Source of the DNA: Sphingobium sp. Ant17
GTDB lineage: Bacteria; Pseudomonadota; Alphaproteobacteria; Sphingomonadales; Sphingomonadaceae
Reading direction: 5' to 3'
DNA length: 64,000 nucleotides
Assembly: GCF_000588875.1 (NCBI RefSeq)
Contig: NZ_JEMV01000001.1
Location: 103,310-167,309, forward strand
Part shown: one piece after another, positions 47,365 to 55,311 of the stretch
Numbering within the stretch: position 1 is the stretch's first letter
Layout: every line of letters begins with the position of its first letter
Program-made: the position numbers and the translations under genes
The notes under the pieces: generated by a model
What the model was told of the DNA's origin: nothing
The model's database searches: none
What the model saw: only the letters and a program-made list of their open reading frames with translations

Positions 47365-48815
47365 GACAGCCCCTTTCTTTCGGCAAAGCGTTCGAGGAAG
47401 CCCGGATTACGCACCGACAGCACACCGTAAATGCGCAGGCACGTGTCGGTCCACTGGCGTATCCAGTCGCAATAATGGAGGTTGGCATGGCCCGTGTCGC
47501 CATAGCGCACGAACGCCTCATGGTGGCACCCGCCAGCGCAGAGCGGCCGCGCCCAGCAGCTTTGGCAATCATATTTCGCCTCGACATGTCCCTTGGCCAG
47601 GAACGCGCCCTGCTTGGCCCGATCGATGCCGCTGGAGACATGGCCCATGCTGTGCGTGTCGGCATCGGTGAAGCGGTGGCAGGGGGACAGGTCGCCCGAT
47701 GGGCTGACCCCCATAAGGCCCAAGCCTGCGCCGCAGGGATGGGATTTGTTGACGCCTGAAATCAGTTCGCTGATCGTTTCGCTGACATTGGTGAAGCCGT
47801 GGGACTCACCGCGCAGGGCATATTCGAGCCACTCTTCGGCCAGCAGGTTGAACTGCGCCAGCACGCTGTCCATGCCATTGCCGTCGAGCGAATAGGCGCG
47901 TTCCTCCCCCGTCGTCACCGGCGCGAAACCGACTTCGTGGAAGCCCAGATCATCCTTCAGATGGCGGAAGATGCGGACCACATCGGTCACACCCTCGGTC
48001 AGCGTGACCCGCGCGGTGATGGCGCGGGTCTTGTGATGGGCGATCAGTGTGCGCAGCCGCGGTTCGATCACCGCATAGCTGCCCTTGCCATTTTTATAGA
48101 CGCGATGCTTGTCCTGCAATTCCGGCGGGCCGTCCATGCTGACGGTCACGCCGACCCGGTTGTCCGACAGAAAGGTGACGATGTCCGGCGTCAGCAGTGT
48201 CGCATTGGTGGTCAGGCTGTAGGTGATGCCCTTGCCTGCTGCTGCCGTTGCTGCATTGGCATAGTCCACCACATCGCGCAGCAGCTTGAAGTTCATCAGC
48301 GTTTCGCCGCCGAAGAAGGTGATATGCACCGCCTTGCGCCCGACCGCCTCGGCGATCAGCAGGTCGACCGACGCCTTGGCGGTGTCCAGCGTCATATATT
48401 TGGGCTTGCCCGCCGGTGTCGCGATCTTGTCCGCGCCGAACTCATAGCAATAGGTGCAGGCGAGGTTGCACTGGTTGGTGACGTTGAGGACCAGCGCCTG
48501 CAGCGGGAAGTCGGCGGGCGGCGCTTGGGGCACTTCCGCCACCGGCATGCCATGGCCAAGATGAATGAGCCGCGCCTGCCGCAATTCGCGCACCAGCCCG
48601 TCGGCGTCCTCCTGCGCCCGCCCTTCGCTCACCAGTTCGCGCACCAACATGGCGTGGGTCAGTTCCTGCCCATCCAGCCGGTCGAGCACCGCGCGGACAT
48701 CCGCGTCGATCTCGAAGATCGCGCCGGCGCTGACCACATACACGAAGTCGCTGCCGCCCGCATCAAAGCCATGATATTCCGCCCGGCGATAGGTGGGTGC
48801 CTGCATCACGGTCAT
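47361..48815 (-). CDS. qhpD: radical SAM/SPASM peptide-modifying enzyme QhpD
   Basis: 484 residues. It has an N-terminal peptide-recognition-like region, then the radical SAM motif CNLACTYC (Cys116, 120, 123) and FFGGETLMNF. A SPASM domain with auxiliary cluster cysteines follows (HPCGAGLGLMGVSPSGDLSPCHRF, YDCQSCWARPLCAGGCHHEAF). It forms the Cys-to-Asp/Glu thioether bonds in the gamma subunit before export. ATG 48815 overlaps the qhpA stop by four bases. Confidence 0.95.
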   Translation of the reverse strand: MTVMQAPTYRRAEYHGFDAGGSDFVYVVSAGAIFEIDADVRAVLDRLDGQELTHAMLVRELVSEGRAQEDADGLVRELRQARLIHLGHGMPVAEVPQAPPADFPLQALVLNVTNQCNLACTYCYEFGADKIATPAGKPKYMTLDTAKASVDLLIAEAVGRKAVHITFFGGETLMNFKLLRDVVDYANAATAAAGKGITYSLTTNATLLTPDIVTFLSDNRVGVTVSMDGPPELQDKHRVYKNGKGSYAVIEPRLRTLIAHHKTRAITARVTLTEGVTDVVRIFRHLKDDLGFHEVGFAPVTTGEERAYSLDGNGMDSVLAQFNLLAEEWLEYALRGESHGFTNVSETISELISGVNKSHPCGAGLGLMGVSPSGDLSPCHRFTDADTHSMGHVSSGIDRAKQGAFLAKGHVEAKYDCQSCWARPLCAGGCHHEAFVRYGDTGHANLHYCDWIRQWTDTCLRIYGVLSVRNPGFLERFAERKGLS

Positions 48816-50542
48816 TGCGACACCTCCGGCTGATCCCATTTCTGATAGGCGGGCACGGTGACCACCATATAGGCGCGCGCGCTGAGCGGCTTGCCGAACC
48901 TGTCCTTCTCATTCTTGGCCGTCGCCACGACCCAGACATCGCCATAATTGTTGCGGCCAAAGCGGCGGGCCGGGTTCGGCCCTTCGACATTGGGGGTGAA
49001 CAGCGCCGCAGGGCTGAGCGCGCCGACATATTTGGCGTCGTCGTCATAATAGACGGCCAGGAACTCCTGCATCGACCAGGTGACATCGACCGGCCCGACC
49101 GCGATATCGTCCGGCGTCCCCTGCTTCCCATCCATGCCGTTTTCGAAGCCAATCGCCTCGAACTGGGCATAGCCCTTGGGAAATTTGATCCCGCCCAGGC
49201 GCGATACGGCGGTTTCGGGTGTCACCTTTATATAATCGATCTTGTTATAGACCGGATAGGCCTTTTCCAGCACCGCGCCGCCGATCGCAACATCGCGCTG
49301 CCCCGATGGTGCGCTTGCCGCGACATCGGCGGTCACGACCAGTTCCTGCGGACTGGCAGACACGATCTTCGTCGCGGTTACGCCAGCGCCCAGGTCAATG
49401 TCGGAAGCGGACAGCGAAGCGGACATGTTATGGCCTATTATGCGGAACTGCGCGCCCTTGGTTCCAGCCTTGACCGGCCCCGGCACGACGGCCAGTACGG
49501 CGGGCGCAGCGGTGGCGCGGATCAGTTTCACGTCGAGGCCGAATTCCTGATAATCGCCCCAGTACCAGCGACCTTGTGCGTTTTGCTGATCGGGAGCGAA
49601 CCACATTGTTTCGCGCGCGGCGGTGGCGAGGTCGTCGGGCTTGCCAGCCGCTGCCGCCCCCTTGGACGAGCCGCGCCAGCTATAGCCGGCATAGACGATA
49701 CCGGTGCCGCTGCGGCTGACGGTGCCGCCATTGTTCAGCGACTTGAGCGTGCTGCTGGTTACGAACTCGTCGGCGCTCTTGCCGGGCTTGACACTGAACG
49801 CCCCCACGAAGCGCCCCTGCCCCGGCGCGGAGGCCACGACCAGCCATTCGCCCGCCAGGCGCGGCACGCTCTGGCGCGATCGCCAGGCCGCCCATTCGGG
49901 CGTGTGCAGCGGCGCGGCCTTGGCCATGTAGCCCAGCGCATATTCGCCGCGCAGCATCTTGTCCTTGGGGTCGCGGCCCGCAGGCTGCTCGCTATCCTCG
50001 GCCGGTCGGCGATATTGCGCATCGGCCTGCGAATACATGGCGACGTGCAGATCCTGCAGCGACTTCCATTCCGTCTTGGACCGACGCCAGGACAGGGGCT
50101 GGGCGAAGCTGTGGCAGACGGCACAGGCACCGCGCATCGTTTCATTGGGGATGTTGGTTTCGTCGATTGTACGCTTTTCAGCGAGATACATGACCGGCAA
50201 CGCCTCTTGCGGTGCCAGGCCGTGCGAGGCGGACAGCGACTTGACCACGGCGCGCGATTCTTCGGGTGTGATCGGCAGGCCGTTCAGCCGCACCATCCGC
50301 TTGATCACCTGCGCCCAGCCTTCGGGCGTTGTCCGTACCCAGCTGATCCGCGACAAATTGCCCTTCGCATCAGGCGCATGACATGTGCCGCATTTTTCCT
50401 GGACCAGCGGGTCAGTGACCGGAATGCCGGGATCGCTTTCCTTCATCGCCACGCCGTCCGGCCCGCCATCCGCCTGCGCGAACACCACCGACGCGGAAAA
50501 GAGGGCCAGCAATCCGAATTTCGAGACAGTTGTCCGCTTCAC
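48812..50542 (-). CDS. qhpA: quinohemoprotein amine dehydrogenase alpha subunit (dihaem c)
   Basis: 576 residues with a Sec signal (cleavage near VVFAQAD). Two c-type haem motifs, CGTCH (Cys51, Cys54, His55) and CAVCH (Cys140, Cys143, His144), lie in an N-terminal cytochrome region; beta-rich domains follow. It passes electrons from the CTQ of gamma to an external acceptor during oxidative deamination of primary amines in the periplasm. First gene of the qhpADCBGFE operon; its promoter at 50583-50629 has the shared motif. Confidence 0.95.
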   Translation of the reverse strand: MKRTTVSKFGLLALFSASVVFAQADGGPDGVAMKESDPGIPVTDPLVQEKCGTCHAPDAKGNLSRISWVRTTPEGWAQVIKRMVRLNGLPITPEESRAVVKSLSASHGLAPQEALPVMYLAEKRTIDETNIPNETMRGACAVCHSFAQPLSWRRSKTEWKSLQDLHVAMYSQADAQYRRPAEDSEQPAGRDPKDKMLRGEYALGYMAKAAPLHTPEWAAWRSRQSVPRLAGEWLVVASAPGQGRFVGAFSVKPGKSADEFVTSSTLKSLNNGGTVSRSGTGIVYAGYSWRGSSKGAAAAGKPDDLATAARETMWFAPDQQNAQGRWYWGDYQEFGLDVKLIRATAAPAVLAVVPGPVKAGTKGAQFRIIGHNMSASLSASDIDLGAGVTATKIVSASPQELVVTADVAASAPSGQRDVAIGGAVLEKAYPVYNKIDYIKVTPETAVSRLGGIKFPKGYAQFEAIGFENGMDGKQGTPDDIAVGPVDVTWSMQEFLAVYYDDDAKYVGALSPAALFTPNVEGPNPARRFGRNNYGDVWVVATAKNEKDRFGKPLSARAYMVVTVPAYQKWDQPEVSQ

Positions 50543-50582
50543 CCTATGTCCCCCTTTACGCGAACCCTGCCCGCGTGAACCC

Positions 50583-50629
50583 GAAGCCTAGGCAGGTGCC
50601 CCCGCAGCACCATTGCCCAAATGACGTAT
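50583..50629 (-). promoter_or_regulatory. qhpA promoter with shared operator and N25-spaced box
   Basis: On the minus strand ATACGTCATTTG (50629-50618) is followed after exactly 25 bases by CCTAGGCTTC (50592-50583), about 40 bases before the qhpA ATG. Same two-part layout as the urtA and TonB-receptor promoters. The promoter means qhpA need not depend on read-through from the ureohydrolases upstream. Confidence 0.7.
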
Positions 50630-50677
50630 GGCCCAATGACAATCCGCCATGCCAAACTGGACGACCGTCAAGATTTT

Positions 50678-52149
50678 TCAGCTTTTCTTTTTCGGACCGT
50701 AATATTCGTCCTGGCCATGTTCGACCGACACCGGGTTGAAATAGCCAGGCGGCAGGCCCTTCTTGCGCATCGCAATGCCCGCCAGACAGGCGTTCAGCAG
50801 ATAATTGCTGTTGAGCGCGGTCTTGTAGCTGGTGTCGAGATAGGGCGCGACTTCGACGATATCGATGCCGGCAATGTCGTTTTCGGCGCATAGCCGCCGC
50901 ATGATCGGCTGCGCCTCCCGCATGGTGAGGCCACCGGGAACCGGCGTCCCGGTGCCAGGCATGAAGGCCGGGTCCAGCACGTCGACATCGAACGATATCC
51001 ACAGCTTCTTGGTGTTGGTCCGCGCTTCCTTGAGCGCGCGTTCCATCACCTTTTCCCAGCCCCACTTCTCGACTTCGACCATCGTGTGGTATTTCATGCC
51101 CTTGTTGCGCATCCACCCGAATGTTTCGAGGTCCGGCCCGCGCGCACGCAGCCCTACCTGGACATAATCCTGCGGGCGGACATGGCCTTCATGCAGGACG
51201 CGATAGACGGGCGATCCGTGCGTGATCCAATGGACGCCGTTGCGGCCCACATCATAATGGCTGTCGAAATGGACGACGCGACATTACCCTTGCCATGCAC
51301 GTCGGCGGCGGCGGCGACATTGGGATATTCCAGGCTGTGGTCGCCGCCGATGACGATCGGGATCGCGCCCGTCTGTGCGATTTCGCGCACCATCTCGCGG
51401 ACATGGGCGACCGATCGTTCGGTACTATTCTGGTCGATCGCGATATCGCCATAATCGACGATCTCCAGCACCGAACTGGGGTTGATCATCGAATACATAT
51501 CGTTGCCGCCCGCGCCACCGGTCATGCGCAGCGCGCGCGGACCGTCGATCGCGTTGCGCCAGCCCGACCCCATGTCGAGCGGTGCGCCGACGATCGCGAC
51601 ATCGACCTTGCCCGCGCGCAGATCTTCGGGCGTCATCGCCACCGGCGCACCCGCAAAGGTCGCAAAGCCGCCACGCCGCCCGCCAATATAGCGGCCCAGG
51701 TCCATCGGCCCGGCATCGCGCTTGGGGTCCATCACCAGTGGACGCTTGGCCTTCCACGCATTGAACCAGGCCGATCGCGTATCGAGCGGAATGGTCTTGG
51801 CGTCGCGCCCTTCCTTATATTCGACCTGCTCGTGCAGGGCCGCGATCGCATCGATATAGGTGACCAGCTCAGCTGCGGGCAGCGTGCGGATGCGATCGAA
51901 CAGCACATCCTTTTCGACATAGCGGCCGGTTTGCCCCTGTTTGATCAGCGCGACCTTTTCAGGCGCGATACCGCTCAGCTTGGCCGCGACATCATCGGGG
52001 AGCGTCACTGGCTTGGGCTTGCCCATGATGTCTTCTTGCGGAATGGGCGGTGGCGGGTTGGGCGTTTCGAACGCATCCCCCGCCAATACGGAGGTCGCCG
52101 CAGCGGCCGCCGCCATGCTCCATCCGGTTATGGCGTTGATCGACGGCAT
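50678..52149 (-). pseudogene. arginase-family ureohydrolase 1 (long form), frameshifted
   Basis: About 490 residues when repaired. It is nearly identical in large parts to the third copy (53512-54990), including N-terminus MPSINAITGWSMA, GGDHSLEYP, SFDVDVLDPAFMPGTGTP and EVAPYLDTSYKTALNSN. The manganese-site residues are all present. The frame breaks at 51280/51281, where copy 3 has GACGCCGAC and this copy has GACGCGAC; one base restores GNVGVVHFDSHYDVGRNG. ATG 52149 has a GGGAGAAG RBS. Substrate is a guanidino compound, identity unknown. Confidence 0.87.
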
Positions 52150-52162
52150 CGCTTCTTCTCCC

Positions 52163-53512
52163 TCAACGCTTGGCGGTCTTGACCGACATGCCCGTCTTGC
52201 GCATCGCGATGCCCGACAGGCAGGCATGCAAGATATAATTGGCGCTCATCCGGCTGACATAGGTCGGGTCCAGGATCGGCGCGGCGTCGAGCAGGTCGAA
52301 GCCCACCACCTTGGTCTGCGCGCAGAGTTGCCGCACCATCGGGATGGCCTCCCGCATGGAGATACCGCCCGGCACCGGTCGCCCGGACGCGGGCGCATCG
52401 CCCGGATCAAGCACGCTCATGTCGAACGAGACGAAGATATTCTCCGGCCCTTTCTTGAGGCCCGAGAGGATGTCATTGGTCACCGCCTGCCAGCCGCGCT
52501 CCGTCACCGCAGCGGTCGACAGGATGCGCACGCCACTGTCGGTCAGCCGCTTCTGCGTGGCGACATCGGCCCCGCGCCCGCGCAGGCCCACCAGCGTCAC
52601 GTCGCTGCCGCGCAGCAGATTCTGCTCCATCAACCGGGTCAGCGTCTGGGTATCGGAAATCATATGCGCATCATTCAGGTCGGCATCGGCATGGGCATCG
52701 AACTGCACCAGCGCGACCTTGCCCGCGCCATAGGTATCGACCATCGCCGCGACATCGGGGAACATGATCGTATGATCGCCGCCGACGATGAAGGGGATCG
52801 TGCCCACGCTCGCCATTTCGGCGATCATCGCGCGGATATGATCGAGCCCCCGGTCAGGTGCCATATAGTCGGGGGCCAGATCGCCATAGTCCGCGATCGA
52901 CAGGACGAGGCCCGGATCGATCCCGCCATCGGCATCCGCCCCGACCAGCCCATCCATGCCACGCAGCGCCATCGGCGCATGTTTGGCATCGCGCCAGCCC
53001 GACGAGAAATCAAGCGGCACGCCAACGAAGGCGACCTCGACCTTGCCCGCGACCAAATCCTCCTTACGGATAGCGACGGGCGCGTCGGCGAAGGTTGGGA
53101 TCGCCCCCTTCTGGAATTGATAGCGTTTCAGGCTGAATGGCCCATCGTCGCGCTTCAATTTGTCGAACATCTTGGGGCGGACGGTGGTGCCTGCATTCCA
53201 TCCGCGCGCCTGCGGATTAAGCGCGATCTCCGAGGGGTCGCGCCCGGCTTTGAACTTGCTGTCCTCGACCACTGCCATCAGCGCGGTGGCATAGGCATCG
53301 ACATCGGCGGCGCTGCGTCCAGCGAGCGCGACCTGGAGTTTCTCCGCCGTCAGGCCAAAGCGCGTCAACATCACGGGGTCGGACAGAAACGCCTTCTTTT
53401 CCGGCGACAGAGTGGCGAGCGGATCGCTGGCCTGTGCATGGGCCGGGCCGCACAGGGTTGCGATCGCCAGGGCAGCGGCGGCGCACCGCGCCAGCAGGGG
53501 GGTGCGTGCCAT
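52163..53512 (-). CDS. exported arginase-family protein 2 with altered metal site
   Basis: 449 residues with a clear Sec signal (MARTPLLARCAAAALAIATL, cleavage near AHAQA), so predicted periplasmic, which is rare for ureohydrolases. The fold is kept: GGDHT (His247), FDAHAD (Asp272, His274, Asp276). The usual SFDVD motif is SFDMS (Asp364, Ser366), and the downstream Glu of VEVAP is Asp409. Two active-site positions thus differ. It may be a non-catalytic partner or have a changed reaction. One-base overlap with copy 3 and 13 bases from copy 1: one operon. Confidence 0.87.
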   Translation of the reverse strand: MARTPLLARCAAAALAIATLCGPAHAQASDPLATLSPEKKAFLSDPVMLTRFGLTAEKLQVALAGRSAADVDAYATALMAVVEDSKFKAGRDPSEIALNPQARGWNAGTTVRPKMFDKLKRDDGPFSLKRYQFQKGAIPTFADAPVAIRKEDLVAGKVEVAFVGVPLDFSSGWRDAKHAPMALRGMDGLVGADADGGIDPGLVLSIADYGDLAPDYMAPDRGLDHIRAMIAEMASVGTIPFIVGGDHTIMFPDVAAMVDTYGAGKVALVQFDAHADADLNDAHMISDTQTLTRLMEQNLLRGSDVTLVGLRGRGADVATQKRLTDSGVRILSTAAVTERGWQAVTNDILSGLKKGPENIFVSFDMSVLDPGDAPASGRPVPGGISMREAIPMVRQLCAQTKVVGFDLLDAAPILDPTYVSRMSANYILHACLSGIAMRKTGMSVKTAKR

Positions 53513-54990
53513 CAGTTCTTCTTCCCATAATAGCTGTCGAGGCCGTGATCGACCGAGACGGGGTTGAGATAGCCGGGCTTCAAGCCCTTCTTGCGCATGG
53601 CGATCCCCGCCAGGCAGGCGTTCAGCAGGAAATTGCTGTTGAGCGCGGTCTTGTAGCTGGTGTCGAGATAGGGCGCGACTTCGACGATATCGATGCCGGC
53701 AATGTCATTTTCCGCGCACAGGTTGCGCATGATCGGCTGCGCCTCCCGCATCGTGAGGCCGCCGGGGACTGGTGTGCCGGTGCCGGGCATGAAGGCCGGG
53801 TCCAGCACGTCGACGTCGAAGCTGATCCACAATTTCTTGGTGCTGCCCCGCGCTTCCTTCAGCGCGCGCGCCATCACCTTGTCCCAGCCCCATTTTTCGA
53901 CCTCGACCATCGTGTGATAGCGCATCCCCTTGTTGCGCATCCATCCGAACGTCTCCAGGTCCGGCCCGCGCGCGCGCAGCCCCACCTGGATATAGTCGCT
54001 GGCGCGGACATGGCCTTCGTTGATGACGCGATAGACTGGCTGGCCATGGTCGAGCAGATGGACGCGGCCGCGACCGATGTCATAATGGCTGTCGAAATGG
54101 ATGACGCCGACATTGCCCTTGCCATGCACATCGGCGGCGGCGGCGACATTGGGATATTCCAGGCTATGGTCGCCGCCGATCACGATCGGGATCGCCCCGG
54201 TGCGCGCAATTTCGGCGACCATCGCCCGCACATGATCGACGCTGCGCTCGGTGCTGTTCTGGTCGATGGCGATATCGCCATAATCCACGATCTTGAGCGC
54301 GGCGTTGGGGTTGATCATCGAATACATGTCGTTGCCGCCCGCGCCGCCGGTCATGCGCATGGCGCGCGGCCCGTCGATCGCGTTGCGCCAGCCTGATCCC
54401 ATGTCGAGCGGTGCGCCGACTATCGCGACATCGACCTTGCCCGCCTTCAAATCTTCCGGCGTCATCGCTACCGGCGCACCTGCAAAAGTCGCAAAGCCGC
54501 CGCCCCAACCGCCGACATAGCGCGTCAGTTCGATCGGCCCGACGTCCCGTTTGGGGTCCATGCTGTTCGGCCGCCTGGCCTTCCAGGCGTTGAACCAGGG
54601 TGAGCGGGTGTCGAGCGGGATCGCCGCGACATCGCGCCCGGCCTTGAACTCGACCTGGGCATGCAGCGCCTGCATCGCGTCGATATAGGCGCTGATCTCT
54701 TCGGGCTTGCCGGTGCGGATGCGGGCGAAGAGCGCGTCCTTTTCGACATAGCGCCCGGTAACGCCGCTTTTGAGGAAATCGACCTTCGCCTTGTCGATGC
54801 CTGCGAGCTTGGCTTCGACATCCTTGGGCAGTTCGAGCGGCTTGGGCCGTCCCATATCATCCTCGGCCGGCATTTGCGGCGCAGGGGTTCCTGCATTGGG
54901 CAGCTGCGACGGCAAATCGCCCGCGACCGCAGCCCCGATGGCCGCGATCCCGGCCATGCTCCATCCCGTGACGGCGCTCAAAGACGGCAT
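53512..54990 (-). CDS. arginase-family ureohydrolase 3 (long form)
   Basis: 492 residues, much longer than agmatinases (about 300). Hydrolyses a guanidino compound to urea and an amine. Metal ligands: His275 (IGGDHSLEYP), Asp300/His302/Asp304 (HFDSHYD), Asp392/Asp394 (SFDVDVLDP), with Glu437 near. Residues 50-160 form an N-terminal extension shared by all three copies (YVEKDALFARI, EFKAGRD, WFNAWKARRP). The extreme N-terminus has a hydrophobic helix (GWSMAGIAAIGAAVAGD) without basic residues, so export is doubtful. A GGAG RBS precedes ATG 54990. Longer forms recall nickel-dependent guanidine hydrolases, but that is inference. Confidence 0.88.
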   Translation of the reverse strand: MPSLSAVTGWSMAGIAAIGAAVAGDLPSQLPNAGTPAPQMPAEDDMGRPKPLELPKDVEAKLAGIDKAKVDFLKSGVTGRYVEKDALFARIRTGKPEEISAYIDAMQALHAQVEFKAGRDVAAIPLDTRSPWFNAWKARRPNSMDPKRDVGPIELTRYVGGWGGGFATFAGAPVAMTPEDLKAGKVDVAIVGAPLDMGSGWRNAIDGPRAMRMTGGAGGNDMYSMINPNAALKIVDYGDIAIDQNSTERSVDHVRAMVAEIARTGAIPIVIGGDHSLEYPNVAAAADVHGKGNVGVIHFDSHYDIGRGRVHLLDHGQPVYRVINEGHVRASDYIQVGLRARGPDLETFGWMRNKGMRYHTMVEVEKWGWDKVMARALKEARGSTKKLWISFDVDVLDPAFMPGTGTPVPGGLTMREAQPIMRNLCAENDIAGIDIVEVAPYLDTSYKTALNSNFLLNACLAGIAMRKKGLKPGYLNPVSVDHGLDSYYGKKN

Positions 54991-55104
54991 GTCATTCTCC
55001 GGCCCGGTCCACCGCGATCATGCGATGCGGGCATAGGCAACAGATATGGAACAGGTTTTCCCGCCCCTCTCCCAACGGGTAGGCGGGGACGCCCCCCAAC
55101 CCCA

Positions 55105-55170
55105 ATGGGGCATTTGACGTAGAATAGGCCCATGGTGACCTGGACGAACAGGCTACGTCAAATGCCCCAT
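55105..55170. promoter_or_regulatory. perfect 18-base inverted repeat between ureohydrolase and TonB-receptor genes
   Basis: ATGGGGCATTTGACGTAG (55105-55122) and its exact reverse complement (55153-55170) flank a 30-base spacer. Each arm contains the TACGTCAAATG motif, one pointing to each divergent operon. Leftward, a CCTACCCGTT box lies 27 rather than 25 bases away, a weaker match. The rest of 54991-55311 contains no gene that I can see. Confidence 0.7.
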
Positions 55171-55199
55171 GTCTGACTGCCTGCGCACTCCATAGCCTT
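55153..55199 (+). promoter_or_regulatory. TonB-receptor promoter with shared operator and N25-spaced box
   Basis: CTACGTCAAATG (55153-55164), 25 bases, then CCATAGCCTT (55190-55199). Both elements are identical, base for base, to those of the urtA promoter. The gene starts about 110 bases further, leaving a long leader. Confidence 0.7.
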
Positions 55200-55311
55200 T
55201 GCCCCAGATCAGAAGAACAGGAGGCGGCAGCCCATGCCGTCCAAAGCAGGTCGTTGCCGCTGCACAAGCACGGAACGACGGATCCGGGAGGGGTCAAGGG
55301 CAGGGAAGACA

